Shown here: positions 50,001-60,907 of the stretch, in pieces | Layout: each line of letters starts with the position of its first letter | Numbering within the stretch: position 1 is the stretch's first letter | Source: Massariosphaeria phaeospora | Taxonomy: Eukaryota > Ascomycota > Dothideomycetes > Pleosporales | DNA: 64,000 bases | NCBI GenBank assembly: GCA_011032825.1 | Contig: JAADJZ010000001.1 | Coordinates: forward strand, 124,001-188,000 | Direction: 5' to 3' | Notes under the pieces: model-generated | Database searches by the model: none | Seen by the model: only the letters and a program-made list of their open reading frames with translations | Told to the model about the DNA's origin: nothing | Program-made: the position numbers and the translations under genes

Positions 50001-50104
50001 TCCTAGAGCGCTCTGGGGTGAGCGGATGCGGATGCGGATGCGACTGGGAGGTGGCATGGCAGGCTTACCAGCAATGCTGGGTATTCTTTACGTTGTAACT
50101 CCAT
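47080..50104 (-). CDS. Syp1-type muniscin (F-BAR and mu-homology endocytic adaptor)
   Basis: Seven minus-strand exons (50069-50104, 49910-50002, 49772-49857, 48596-49718, 48466-48539, 48294-48414, 47080-48246) close exactly to 899 residues. The start MELQRKEYPALL is followed by DRMRHVSQLNTQIADWLQ, ERRRVEELYVQGMRKL and NDVERPLREFSATNREV, an F-BAR helical domain (about 1-260) that binds curved membrane. The middle (about 260-520) is Ser/Pro-rich and apparently disordered. The last 270 residues (SSLVETVSAWFEQGNVTKAM, GEIALAF-like GQIALAFNPVDL) are the muniscin mu-homology domain that binds cargo. In yeast, Syp1 marks early endocytic sites and affects septins at the bud neck. The first exon is only 36 nt, and several short exons become visible only from frame and family motifs. 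Confidence 0.93.
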
Positions 50105-50527
50105 GGTGGGATGAGCGAGAGACAGGCGCGCGCGGCCGCAAGATAACAATACAGGATGTTTACATAGAACCGGTGCTGGGTGAGCTGCTCGGGAGTGCTG
50201 CGGAGTTGCTGGCCACGACGTCGACTGCGCTGTCCCCAGCCTCCACGGAGCTAGTCCGCTTCGAGGATAGACGGGGCCCGACAAAGGCGACTGCCCAGGT
50301 GCTCGCCGAGGGAATTCGAGGTTGGAGGTGGGGTGAATGCGCGGCTGGCTGCAGAACCCACGAGACCTTTGCGGACAAGCAACCCATAAAAACAGCGTGC
50401 AATGCTCGAGGTTGTGGAGACGGCACAGCGGCTCTGGCTGGCCCGGCGTCCCGTCGCTATACCTCCGGCCATGTGCTTCGTAGTTTTAGACTCCCTCGCT
50501 CGCTCCCTCACCCACATCATCGCCACA
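50105..50527. promoter_or_regulatory. Divergent promoter between syp1-like and csk1-like genes
   Basis: The 423 bp between two divergent ATGs are GC-rich. A long plus-strand open frame that crosses the interval is antisense to Syp1 exon 1 and is not called as a gene. Confidence 0.45.
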
Positions 50528-52193
50528 ATGGCTTCGGTCGATTGGCACTCGAAGTTGGATTTCTCCACCCGGCTGTCTGCCATTACCAAAATGCAGGTAA
50601 AACCACCGTTGCACTAAAGACGCGCTCCGCATGGAGCTCCCCGTAAGAGCACGTACATGTACTCACAACGCGTTCTATGGATTAATCGCTCAGACCATGG
50701 ATGGGAGATTACTTCAGTCTGGCCACAGTCCGATACTCCTGGCTGCCACGCGAATGTGGTGTTTCAAATCTAACCTTCACATAGTCTTCGCCTATGTACC
50801 AGGTCTAACCAAAGCCACAGAACAGCCGCTTATCAGAGCTCTTTCCCATCGGTCTCAACAGCAGATGCCCGTCGCGAAGCAGTCAAAATAGAGACCCAGT
50901 TTTACGATGAAACTCAATCAGCTGTACAGTCCGCTTCCATGCAAGCCCGTATATATCTGATTAACCCCTACTAGGAAGACTATGTCCGCAAATGTGAGGA
51001 GCAAGTAGCAGCGCTATGCAAAAACTGCGTTGAGTCTACGACATCAGATGTAACACCGCGTTCTGCGCCACAACATTCCAAGCAGTCAATAACGTGCTAA
51101 AGGACGAAGTGCCTGTACCGTCACCAACAGGGATGGAGATCGGCAGTTACAAAAACGCGATTTACTACAAGGAGGGCCTATTCTCTGCCGTGTACAAGGC
51201 AACTGCTCTGGATGAAGAAACGTATTTCTCTCCGGATACTCCATCGAAGAAAAGACTCGTCGCACTAAAAGTGACTACCCCTTCTGCAATGGAACCACCC
51301 CATGACTCTCGGCGGGAAGCCGCCATTCTACGCATAGCCGCGTCGGAAAACGTGATACCAATCCTCGAGACTTTCCGCGAGGCTGGCACTCGGTTCGTCA
51401 TTGTTTTGCCCTTTATGGCTTTCGATCTGGATCGTTTACTGCAGGATGAGCGACTCTCGAAGGGCCAGACGAAACGGTGCCTCAAGGACATGTTCTCTGC
51501 GCTTGCATTCATACACTCCCACGATATAATCCACAGGGACGTCAAGCCATCCAATTTACTCGTCAAATCACTGGATGGCCCAGCCTATCTGTCAGACTTT
51601 GGCATTTCATGGGCTCCCATGGTCCCGGGATCAGAACCAGCTAGTTCCAAGATTACCGATGTTGGTACTACATGCTACCGACCTCCGGAGCTCTTGTTCG
51701 GTAACAAGTCCTATGGATGCAGTCTCGATCTTTGGGCTGCAGGCTGCACCGTCGCTGAGGCACTCGTGCCAGACCATTCAACTCTGTTTGACTCTGGAGA
51801 GTTAGGGAGCGATCTAGCTCTGATTCAGAGTATGTTCTCCAAACTCGGAACACCCAACTCGACTGTGTGGCCTGTAAGACTGCCAGTATTATTATCATGC
51901 GGACTAGATGCTGATGTGCTTACTATAGGAATCCGCTCACCTTCCAGACTGGGGCAAGATGCAATTCAAACAGTATCCAGCTCTGCCTTGGTCAGTTTTA
52001 TTGCCGAAGTGCTCTGAAGATGAAATCGATCTTGTCAGCAGCCTCGTTCGGTATGAGAGTGGAGCGAGGCTGACTGCGGCCCAGGTAAGACATACACCGC
52101 TTACTACATCGCAATCTAATTGTTATGATACAGGTTCTTGAGCATCTGTATCCGGTAGACTGGGATGGAGATTCAGCGGTGTACAATGAATAG
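50528..52193 (+). CDS. Csk1-like cyclin-dependent kinase-activating kinase
   Basis: Supported exons are 50528-50596, 50837-50923, 50975 to about 51059, about 51131-51873, 51929-52084 and 52134-52193. The N-terminal exons encode a helical region (DWHSKLDFSTRLSAI; REAVKIETQFYDETQSA; EDYVRKCEEQVAAL). The kinase domain has EGLFSAVYKA with a reduced Gly loop, the VALKV lysine, HRDVKPSNLL, DFG, the activation segment GTTCYRPPELLFG and YGCSLDLWAAGC. It ends PVDWDGDSAVYNE. Layout and motifs match fungal Csk1-type kinases that phosphorylate CDK T-loops. The third intron is uncertain: GTTCTG at 51060 gives an in-frame join to GG-ATG at 51131, while a better GTGAGG donor lies upstream. The rest is firm. 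Confidence 0.8.
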
Positions 52194-52284
52194 CTAAACC
52201 ATGTTGTGCTTGTTTTGTCTTCAGTAGTGCGGCGGCTTTCGCAGCCGTATCTGCAGAGAGTCTAGAGGTTCCGATATTACGGTA

Positions 52285-52525
52285 CAGGGTCTCTTGCGGG
52301 AATGGGATCTCCGCAACTAAGGCTGAATACGCTATACTACCTAACTCTGTAACTAAAGCCCTATCTACTACGTAGATTTTATATTATATCTTGCAGAGTT
52401 AAGTAAACGCCGTGTATAAGGTTGTAGCTTTCTATAGTTACATTGCTGCGTTAGATAATCCTTTTAGAGGTGAGCGGATTCACCTCTTTAGTTCCGGAGA
52501 TTCCGTTTCCGTAAGAGCAAGGTTT
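52285..52525. mobile_element. MITE-like element with ~45-bp terminal inverted repeats, RIP-like decay
   Basis: The stretch 52290-52333 and the reverse complement of 52473-52518 match at roughly 35 of 44 positions. They share CTCTT, CGG, ATCTCCG, AACTAA and TGAAT, with a 2-bp gap. At least four of the mismatches are G/A or C/T transitions. The 140 bp between the arms are AT-rich and non-coding. This is the form of a non-autonomous TIR transposon of about 240 bp. TA dinucleotides flank the element at 52283 and 52526, compatible with a Tc1/mariner-type target site, but the exact ends are not fixed. It lies about 90 bp downstream of the Csk1-like stop codon. Confidence 0.6.
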
Positions 52526-52899
52526 TATTTAGATAATTAACATGGGATGTCTGTCTGGTCGTCAACCCCCGCTATCAGTTGCCAGTGAATCAGGTTGGTG
52601 GCGTGCCCTTGTGTGATTGGCTGATGACGTGCAGTTGGCGAGCACCTCTGGAGCCACGAGCATGCATTGGGTGCAGCAACTGGGGACCCCGAACAACAAC
52701 ACAAACTGTGAAAGGACAACAACCCCCAGTGGCGCCGTCGTGTATCCGGACCCCTCGAGCACAACTCGCGCCAAACAGCCAGTTGCATGTCGTCGCCCCT
52801 TCGGTAGCAGCTGCACGCCACAGCTGCGTTCCACCGAGCCCCTCGCTGCGATCACCATCCCACTTGCGCCCGAACAGCACAGCCTAAGACGCCGGCAAG
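52526..52899. other. Intergenic, Hym1/Mo25 promoter and leader
   Basis: No coding exon is supported. The interval lies between the transposon relic and the ATG at 52900; overlapping open frames on both strands share no recognisable motif. Confidence 0.45.
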
Positions 52900-54243
52900 A
52901 TGGCATTTCTATTCAGGAACAAACAGAAAAATGCTTCCGAGCTTGTGCGGACAACAAAGGAGCTTACGGTGCGGCTGAGCGAGGAGCCAAAGCCGAACCC
53001 CAAGGTTAGAGTTGCCTCGCATGCAGAATGCGACGAACCCCATGTTGATGTAGATTTTTAGCTGGAGGAGGACCTGGCCCGGGAGCTTCAGCAGATGAAA
53101 GTCAGGCTCCAAGGAACACTCGGTATGGCTCCTGCTCTTCCTTTATGCTCCGCAATCTCGAGCCCCGCAGAGCGTACCAGATCCCTTCGCTAACATATAA
53201 GCAGAAGCGGAGGTCAGCCAGGATTCGGTGCACCAGCTGCTCACTCTGATCGTCCAGGAAGATTTGCTCTACCTCCTCGCCAACAACATCCACAAGCTCC
53301 CGTTCGAGTCCCGCAAAGACGCCCAAGTCATTTTCTCAACCGCGTTCCGCTACAAGCCCGTCGGGGCCTCCGATCCCCAGGTACTACATCACGTCATACA
53401 ATACCGGCCGGAAATCATAATATCGCTGTGCAGGGGCTATGACAGGCGGGAAAGCGCGATGCCATGCGGTGGAGTCTTGCGTGAGGCACTCAAGTACGAT
53501 GCAATCGCTGCACTGCTATTATACGATGAGCCAACCGGGGACGGAAATACCAGGGACCTTGCAAGTGTCAATCCAGACGTTGCTTCGACAGGAGAGGGCG
53601 TATTCTGGAGATTCTTCGACTGGATAGACAAAGGTGCATTTGAAGTCAGCGCAGACGCCTTCAACACGTTCCGAGTACGGATAGCGTTCCCAGCGGCCGA
53701 GGCAGTACTGACATCTAGCTCTAGGACATCTTGACGAAACACAAGTCGCTAGTTGCAGCATATTTACAAACCAACTTCGAGATGTTCTTCTCGAAATACA
53801 ACACGATTTTGATACAGTCGGAAAGTTATGTTACCAAGAGGCAGTCAATCAAGCTGCTGGGAGAGATACTGCTCGACAGAGCTAACTACAGTGTCATGAC
53901 CACGTATGTGGATTCAGGCGAGCACCTCAAGATTGTCATGAAGCTCTTGCGCGACGACCGGCGAATGATCAATTACGAGGGTTTCCATGTATTCAAGGTA
54001 AGTACGCAGAATCTTTTGGGTATTCTTCGGTATTGACGTTCGTAGGTGTTTGTTGCTAATCCTAACAAATCCATGGCGGTACAGCGCATTCTGATTAGCA
54101 ACCGAGAGAAGCTCCTCCGGTTCCTACCCAGTTTCCTCGAGGACCGCACCGAGGACGAGCAGTTCATCGATGAGAAGAGCTTCTTGATCCGGCAGATCGA
54201 GCAATTGCCGTCTGCACCTGCACCGCCGCCAGCTGCAGCATAG
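52900..54243 (+). CDS. Hym1/Mo25-family scaffold protein
   Basis: Five exons (52900-53004, 53062-53122, 53205-53674, 53725-53997, 54046-54243) close to 368 residues, the normal Mo25 length. MAFLFRNKQKNASELVRTTK is the family start. It continues with LTLIVQEDLLYLLANNIHKL, FESRKDAQVIFS, CGGVLREALKYDAIA, FWRFFDWIDKGAFEVSADAF, TKHKSLVAAYLQTNFEMFF and LKLLR-like MKLLRDDRRMINYEGFHVFK. The C-terminal FVANPNK with LLRFLPSFLEDRTEDEQF completes the fold. Mo25 is an armadillo-like helical scaffold that activates germinal-centre/STE20-type kinases. In fungi, Hym1 belongs to the RAM/MOR network controlling polarity and cell separation. Introns are 57, 82, 50 and 48 bp. The tail is Pro/Ala-rich. Confidence 0.95.
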
Positions 54244-54947
54244 TGCAAGTCACAGTGTTTCGCATCCTTTTCTCTCGATTTGGCCCGGCATGGGATGGAG
54301 TTTGGTTGGGTCTGGATCTGGATCTGATGACTCTAGCGGCATCTCTCTAGCGTGGCAGGCGTTTGGTGGCATATGGCATATGCATATAAGGGTCTTTGTT
54401 GGCAAGGCCACATGGCTGCTTTGGGGGAACTGTCAACTGTCGAAGGCGCATCAAATCGACCAAACCACATTTTCCTTTGGTCTCGAGCATCAGTCATCTT
54501 GTTCACTCAGTGCGTGCGAGTGTGAGTGCTGCGAAAGTAGACAAACAATATCCGTGACTCGTACCCAAGTATTAAAACTACAAACAAACCTGGAACACCA
54601 CCGTATCTTGCTTCATTTCTCTAGGCTGAGTAACGAGGCACGCGACTTCGATTGGCCTGCAAGGCTGTTTCACCACGCAGCGGCGACATCCCAGCTGGCA
54701 TGCCGTTCAGTGTTACAAGCCAGGAGGCGCTATGCGTCCGAACACACTTCAGCCGCTCGCACTCACGGTGCCTCAAAAGTCGATCGCGCCTGCAGCTGAA
54801 GCAATTCTCAGACTCTTTGCGTGCCCACTTGGCGAGCGGTGGTTCCTGGTTCACTGATCATGGCCGTGTGCTGAACCGGAAATCCTGCGCATCTGATCCC
54901 CGGAGCCAAGCCGCTAAGCCCATCACCGGGCAGCCCACGAAGTCATC
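54244..54947. other. Intergenic, promoter of the TPT-type transporter gene
   Basis: No coding exon is supported over 700 bp. It should carry the Hym1 3' untranslated region and the promoter of the next gene on the same strand. The overlapping open frames of up to 170 codons lack recognisable domains. Confidence 0.45.
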
Positions 54948-56874
54948 ATGGCCTCGCACTCGCCGTCGGTTGTCCGCTGGCTCCAGCACCAGAACACGGC
55001 CTCGACGTCGCGCGCCGACCCCAACCTGCTGCACCCGGCCGATGAGTTCCCCCTCGCGACCATTTCCAACCCACCCTCGCGGTCCAGCATAGACCTCGAC
55101 AGCGACGACGGCCACTTGCATGTGCGCGCCGCCGACGTAGCTGCGCTAGTCCACCCCCCTACTCCAACTATTATGGACGAGCCAGCTGCTGCCAACCACG
55201 CTCGACGACGCTCTTCCTCCCTCGCCGGCCTCCCCTTACCCGCCAACCAAGTCCCCAAGAAGCACCGCAGACGCCGATCCGACCACATCCTCGAAGAGGG
55301 AGACGAACCCTGGTCGGACAGCGACCACTCCAGCTCCTCGGGCAAGAGCGAGAGCACCGATCTCGAGCTCGACGACATGAGCGGCGACGGCCTCGAAGAC
55401 GACGAGGAGACGGGCTTGACCGGGAGAGATAGGCGGCGGAGGCGACGGAGGAAGAGGCGGAACACCCATCTCGACCAACGCATAGTCGAGGACGACAAAA
55501 TCACAAAGGAGGAGCAGAAGATGGCAACCGAGAGCATGATGCGCTCCATGCTCATAAACGCCCTGCTAATCGCACTATGGTAAGCGTTTCTTCCCGTCTA
55601 GCCCTCGGTGCCAGTGCTGACAAAATCACAGGTACCTCTTTTCCATTTCCATCTCCGTGTACAACAAATGGATGTTCAAAGAAGACGAGGCCGGCAAGCA
55701 GGAGCACATCTTCCCCTTTCCCCTATTTACGACCTGTCTGCATATGATTGTCCAGTTTTCGCTCGCATCGCTCGTCATGTTCTTGATACCCTCTTTCCGG
55801 CCACGACACGACTCTCTCAACCCTCACGCTCCTGGGTCTCGACTCGACCCCGTAGACCCCAAGAAGCCTTTGATGACGAAGTGGTTTTATTTTTCGCGCA
55901 TTGGCCCCTGTGGTGTTGCAACGGGCATGGACATTGGCTTGGGCAATACTAGTTTGAGATTTATAACGTTGTCATTTTTTAGTAGGTTACCACACGCACC
56001 TATATTCGTTGAGAACTAATGTCGTCTAGCTATGTGCAAATCGTCCGCCCTTGGCTTTGTACTTATTTTCGCCTTCCTTTTCCGTCTAGAGCAGCCGTCG
56101 TGGCGGCTCGTTTTTATCATCCTCATCATGACGGTCGGCGTCGTGATGATGGTAGCAGGCGAGGCCCAGTTCCACCCTTTGGGCTTCATTCTTGTCATGA
56201 CCTCCGCTTGCTCTTCCGGTTTCCGCTGGGCATTGACCCAGATCCTACTTCTTCGCAACCCTGCCACTTCAAATCCCTTCTCGTCGATATTCTTCTTGGC
56301 GCCAGTCATGTTTGTCAGTTTGTTCATCCTGGCAGTCCCCGTCGAAGGATTCGGCCCGCTCGCCCAAGGGCTTTCGCGGCTATTCGAGATGAAAGGACGG
56401 CTTATGGGAATGGGCATCTTGCTCTTCCCCGGCGTGCTGGCCTTCCTAATGACGTCATCGGAATTCGCACTGCTGAAGCGCACCAGCGTCGTAACGCTCA
56501 GCATCTGCGGCATCTTCAAGGAAGTCGTCACCATCACCACGGCCAACTTCGTCTTCGAGGACACGCTCACGCCCATCAACCTCACCGGCCTGGTTGTCAC
56601 CATCGGTAGCATTGCGGCGTACAACTACATGAAGATCAAGAAGATGCGCGACGACGCCCTCATGGACGCGCACATTGCCGCGCAGGAAGACTATGCGCCC
56701 GTGCTCACCAGGGATCCGGACCGCGACCGTGAGCGGGGCGGCGCTGCTTTGAGCAATAATCGGAGTCTGCTTAGAAATAATCTGAGCCTAGCTCCAGGCA
56801 TCACGGCTGACCGGCCAGCCATAGATAGCCCGACCCGGGCTTCCCCCGTTAAGCGGCCGGAGGACCTGGAATAA
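54948..56874 (+). CDS. TPT-domain (DMT superfamily) nucleotide-sugar-type transporter
   Basis: Three exons (54948-55579, 55632-55981, 56030-56874) give 608 residues. The first 190 residues form an unusually long hydrophilic N-terminus, with an acidic DLELDDMSGDGLEDDEE and a basic RDRRRRRRRKRR block. About ten transmembrane helices follow: LINALLIALWYLFSISIS with VYNKWMF (the TPT signature N-K-W), GMDIGLGNTSLRFITLSFFT with MCKSSALGFVLIFAF, EQPSW, VGVVMMVAGEAQFH, SGFRWALTQ, LKRTSVVTLSICGIFKE and ITPINLTGL-like sequence. The cytosolic tail is charged. Fungal relatives are predicted Golgi/ER membrane carriers; the substrate is unknown. Introns are 52 and 48 bp, both needed to keep helices intact. 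Confidence 0.88.
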
Positions 56875-57900
56875 TGCTGTGTACAGCATGTGGAGTTGAC
56901 TGATGTGTGTGGCGGCAGTTGAATGACGAGTAGAGTAGCGTCTTGGAACTTGGATATATAGCATAGGAGGGCATTGGTAGGCGTAGGCGTTTATTCGCGG
57001 GGCGCTTTATATACCACAGGGCGAGCCAAAGCGCGCTCGTCCTGTTTTTTTGGAGTACTGGCAACTTATTTCTATCGTTACTGTGGTGATATTCGTTGTG
57101 GGTCTCAGGGCAATGTGACGTTCATTTGTAGTTTCGTTCTCTCGAGCAAGTAAACGTACATCTGATAGCACATTGATCTCTTTTTACTTGTAGCAGTTCT
57201 AGGACGTTGGACTGTGGACTTGACGTGTGCGGACGACCCGCGTCATCGATGGATGGATGCCACGTATTACACTACAGTAGCGTCTGCCGCACTACAGTAC
57301 ATAGTCCTACTTGATACCTATATCCGCAAACAATCACTACCACTACTACCTCTACAATCCCAATAACAGCAAACCCGCGAAGACACATAATCAACATGTC
57401 ATTTCCTCCCCGATAGATAAATTTCCCGATCAGCGAGCGCTCTCTATTCCTGCCTGACTACCTTTGTACACTGTCTATCGTCTGCCTACGGCGGTTGGTA
57501 CATAGCTCGTAGTAGTAGTTAAGAAGAAACCTTAACTTGATTGATTTGAGCCGATATACAACATGTGACTCCGCAGCCAGTAGAAGCTCGCGCATGAAGG
57601 AAAGTCAAGTAGCAATAGTGTTTTTAGAGGGGTTTTGGGGGGGGAGGGCACGTGTCTAGATGAGTGAGAGCATTTTGGCTTGAACGGAGATGGATAAGAT
57701 AGATGGATGGATGGATGGATGGATGGATGGATAGATAGATAGATAGATAGATCGATAGATCGATAGATCGATAGATAGACGGATACGCTGATGATCATCA
57801 CAGGCATAACCCCTACCACCCTCTCTCTCCCTCACAGCGTCAAACCCTTCTCTAACGCTCCCCCTCGCTATCCTGCTCCACTACACCCACCTACACACCG
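56875..57900. other. Intergenic with GATG/GATA microsatellite
   Basis: No coding exon is supported over 1 kb. The stretch is moderately AT-rich, with short direct repeats and the microsatellite at about 57693-57780. The open frame across that repeat is translated microsatellite and is not called as a gene. Confidence 0.5.
57693..57780. repeat. (GATG)n-(GATA)n-(GATC GATA)n compound microsatellite
   Basis: About seven GATG units are followed by about five GATA units, then alternating GATC/GATA. Such a perfect run suggests recent length change and would be polymorphic between isolates. Confidence 0.85.
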
Positions 57901-57915
57901 CGGCTGCACGACCAA

Positions 57916-58045
57916 GTGCTGAATAACTGGACCGCGGACGTGTATGACCGGGAGAGGGAGCTAAGCTGGTTGTTGTGACGGGCGGCAGCGAGGGCATTGG
58001 CGGGTTGGTGGTAAGGGCGCTGGCGGACAGGGGGAGTGGAGGGTT
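57916..58045 (+). pseudogene. Short-chain dehydrogenase/reductase N-terminal fragment, frameshifted
   Basis: One frame reads LNNWTADVYDRERE, and after a one-base shift the next reads KLVVVTGGSEGIGGLVVRAL and ADRG. This is the beta-alpha-beta NAD(P)-binding start of an SDR enzyme: the TGGxxGIG glycine motif, preceded by the strand VVVTGG. After ADRG no SDR sequence continues, and the frame runs into Gly/Lys-rich sequence and a stop. It is a relic of a gene of which only the Rossmann start remains. Confidence 0.5.
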
Positions 58046-58437
58046 GAAAGGAAAGGGAAGTGGAACAGCTGAGTTCCGGGGGAAAAAGGGGATGGGGAAT
58101 AGACTGTGACTTTTGTGAAACGAGAGTTGTGGGGAGGGATACAAGTGTGTTGATAGATAGTACGGTGTCATCTAACTTTGACCCAGAACACTTGCACATT
58201 TCCAGTGAAACCCTTACCAGCTTGAATCCGGCTGTAAGCGCGGAAAAGATTGAAAACGACATGTTTTCCGAAAATTGCAGATGATCTGTAATCCTGGTAG
58301 GAATGCCGACCTGACGTGTCTACTATTAGAAATTCCATGCTTGATCAGAATGATCCCAGGATCGGAGCCTCAGCACATTCCTCTAGATAGTCATGAAGCG
58401 AGAAGCGCACGTCGTTTCAAGTTCTTGAGCTACCTGA
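58046..58437. other. Intergenic between the dehydrogenase relic and the minus-strand gene
   Basis: A minus-strand open frame at 57891-58262 starts with a plausible MSFSIFSALTAGFKLVR but then becomes low-complexity antisense of the dehydrogenase relic, so it is not called. Nothing else is supported. Confidence 0.4.
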
Positions 58438-59215
58438 TCATAGTCGTTTTCGCCAGATCGGTCTCCAACATATACTCCCAAAGACCTCAGTACCAGCAGA
58501 GGTGACGTTACGAATCGATCGGTGACCCAAGACGTGCGATTTCCATCGCATGTGTATGTCGGACAAATTCAGCCTCGCACTAAAAGCCCGAAGATTCGGT
58601 TGGCGCTGGAGTAGATGCACAAACTGGGTAGAATTTAGGGGACACTCTTTGGCGCTCTTGAAGAGAAGAAACTGGCTATCGTTCAATTGCTTCATGAGAC
58701 GTGGGAAACGCGCAACGTAGTCCGGGCCTGAGTGTCTCCCACCTATGTTCAGTTCGCGCACAGCTTGCAAACAGTCACAGTCGACTAATATCTCGAAATC
58801 TTCCGCTGAAGTACGTACCCCGTAAGCTCGTCGTAAAGCTTGCCCACATGCGCGGTCTCATCAGGCGGTTCTATTCCTAGAAGAAACGTCAGTGTATGAG
58901 CGTAGGAACCCTTCAAGGAATGTTTGCTCTCGGTGAAATCCCGCTAGCTCAACGGAAATATACGTACCCGGTCGGTCCACAAGGCGCGCAGTCATTACCT
59001 CGGTCAATCTCAGAACGAACGAAATCGAAGAGTTCCAGCTTGGCGTCGGTGGAGAGGCAGACGTAGGCATAGAATTTGGGCCTATATCTAGAGTCATCAA
59101 CTCTTTCGGAGCGGCACGAGTCGGGTACGATAGATTTCGGATCGAGATGGCTATCTTTTGGATGTTCGTGAGGTTAAGAGGTTTCGCAGATCGACTAAGA
59201 TCCGATTCCCCTATA
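58438..59215 (-). CDS. Unknown protein, LRR-like segment; 5' end unresolved
   Basis: Two minus-strand exons are clear. The upstream one (about 58970-59215) reads ESDLSRSAKPLNLTNIQKIA, then ELMTLDIGPNSMPTSASPP and SSISFVLRLTEVMTARLVDR. The downstream one (58438 to about 58860) reads ACGQALRRAYGVRTSAEDFE, then ILVDCDCLQAVRELNIGGRH, KECPLNSTQFVHLLQRQPNL and RAFSARLNLSDIH, ending at a TGA. A GTACGT donor near 58969 and an acceptor gatgag near 58862 join them in frame. Repeated Leu-x-x-Leu segments and two-helix spacing recall fungal F-box or LRR accessory proteins, but I see no F-box motif. The first exon is not found: an acceptor-like ctatag lies at about 59216. It may be a real accessory gene or a decaying one. 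Confidence 0.45.
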
Positions 59216-59794
59216 GTGCTTCATCAAGATTGCTGAATGATGGGCGTGGACGAATGTCCCGAGATAGCGAAGATAAGGCGCGTATCTAGGTAGTGGAGTG
59301 AGAAGAGAGAGTCGTCATGCCCGGGCTAAGCGAGCTAGTCTACCAAAGACGCGCTAACGGCGGGACGGCAAAGTTCCTCCGAAAATGCACTCCTCGACAT
59401 GCTTCTATCACCTAGTTCACCTCTACTGTCAGAATATAATGAACTTTACCGTCTTAACGAGAATTTTCAACCCGATTATGCCAGGTCATCAACATCTTAA
59501 CGGATCAAGGAGAGAAGTTATTGCTGGAGCGTCCATTACATTATCTTAAGGTGTACCTACAAGAACAAGAATGAATGAGTGATTGATAAGAGGAGCCAGC
59601 TGGGTATCATGAAAGCCCATAGACGCCTGGATGAAAAGAGACCACCATTACCCCTTCTCGGCATCTCAATGCCCAACTGTTCATGATCCATCATCGTAAC
59701 AACCTTGACCGAAGAGATACAAATACAAGCGGAAGAAATGTGAGCACAGACTGGCGGTTCGAACTGTTCAAGTCAAGCTGAATCAACTCAGTCT
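59216..59794. other. Intergenic, possible missing 5' exon of the upstream minus-strand gene
   Basis: No exon is clearly supported. A minus-strand ATG near 59402 starts MSRSAFSEELCRPAVSAS before a GTAGAC donor-like site and could be the missing first exon, but the phase does not fit well. Confidence 0.35.
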
Positions 59795-60907
59795 TTACAT
59801 GTTCTGCAGAACTTGGGCGTTGACCGCATGTTGAACCGGATCAGTGCGTTGGGTAGATGGTCCTTGTTCCCCCTCGGTCATCGGTACAGGTAGACCGAAA
59901 TCGCCTGAGTTGGTAGGACCCGGCATGAAGATGATTTTGCTCGATGCTGACTTTGCCATGGCCTGCATGGCCTCGAGGTATCGGATCTGCATGGCAGGAG
60001 CAGAGCTTAGGATGTCGGCCGCTTGACGCATCACTGGGACAGGGTTAGGGTCTGACATGCGCAATAGAGTGGATCGGACTTACGTTTTGCGGACTCGACC
60101 TCGGCGCGGGCAGCAATGACCTTGGCCTCACCAGTCCTCTTGGACTGCGCGGCCATGGAGAGCGACTCTTGCAGGTCTTGGGAGAAGATGATGTCCTTTA
60201 CCAGCATCGACTCGACTTCGACGCCCCAGCCTGCAGCGGTTTCTTCGATGATCTCGCGGATGGACTGGGCGATTTCCTCGCGGCGTTCGATGACGTCTTG
60301 AAGAACGCGCGCGCCGATAACGTGGCGCAGGGTAGTTTGCGTGCGCTCCACAAGCGCCTGGCGGATGTTGGAGATGCCGAACGCGGCCCTGTGTGGCGAG
60401 GTGATGCGGTAGTAGATGACCGAGGTGAGGTGGAGCGAGACGTTGTCCTTGGTCATGCAGATCTGCTGAGGGACCTCTGCGATGTCAGTTAGCAACTGAC
60501 TGCACGTGGGTTTTGGATGGGGGGTACATACCGACAATCTGGATCTTGACGTCGATCTGGAGAAGATGCTCTGACAGAGGGTTGATCTTGACAAGACCCG
60601 GATCGATGGCCCTCGAGAAGCGGCCAAATTTGGTCACCAAGCCGACGTTACCTTGGCTGACCTGCTTGTATGGGTTGGGGCAGAAAATGCAGCATGGGAT
60701 GGCTCCGAGAGTACCGATGCACGCGCCCAGAGAGTTCATCATGCTTCCATACCAGCCGTGGTCATCCTCGTCGGCATCGTCAGGCTTGATAACGCGCGCA
60801 TACGACGGCTGGAGGTCTTCCCGGCGCGGAGGTTGGACTTTGACCATAGGCTCGTCGAGGTGGCGGCCTGCACCGTTGATCGGTGCCTTTCCGTTGGTGT
60901 CGGACAT
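59795..60907 (-). CDS. Stomatin-like SPFH/band-7 membrane protein
   Basis: Three minus-strand exons (60532-60907, 60084-60476, 59795-60033) give 335 residues. After a soluble start (MSDTNGKAPINGAGRHLDEP, then QPSYARVIKPDD) comes a short hydrophobic hairpin, LGACIGTLGAIPCCIFCPNP, with Cys residues that could be acylated. The SPFH domain follows: QVSQGNVGLVTKFGRF, DPGLVKINPLSEHLLQIDVK, EVPQQICMTKDNVSLHLTSV, YYRITSP, TTLRHVIGARVLQDVIERRE, GWGVEVESMLVKDIIF and SKRTGEAKVIAARAEVESAK. The C-terminus has AADILSSAPAMQIRYLEAMQ. Stomatins form oligomeric membrane scaffolds. I chose 60907 because a TATA box lies at 61033-61040, which places the upstream ATGs at 61084 and 61009 before or too near the likely start of transcription. 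Confidence 0.92.

Noticed and set aside
49996..50646. 216-codon plus-strand frame across the Syp1/Csk1 start region
   Set aside because: It is antisense to Syp1 exon 1, crosses the shared promoter and overlaps Csk1 exon 1 in another frame; no domain is seen.
50988..51130. Using the strong GTGAGG donor near 50991 for the third Csk1-like intron
   Set aside because: It would delete the KCEEQVAALCKN helix that resembles other Csk1 N-termini; kept only as an alternative because the preferred donor is weak.
57532..57819. Minus-strand open frame of 95 codons
   Set aside because: It is a translation of the GATG/GATA microsatellite (Ser-Ile-His repeats).
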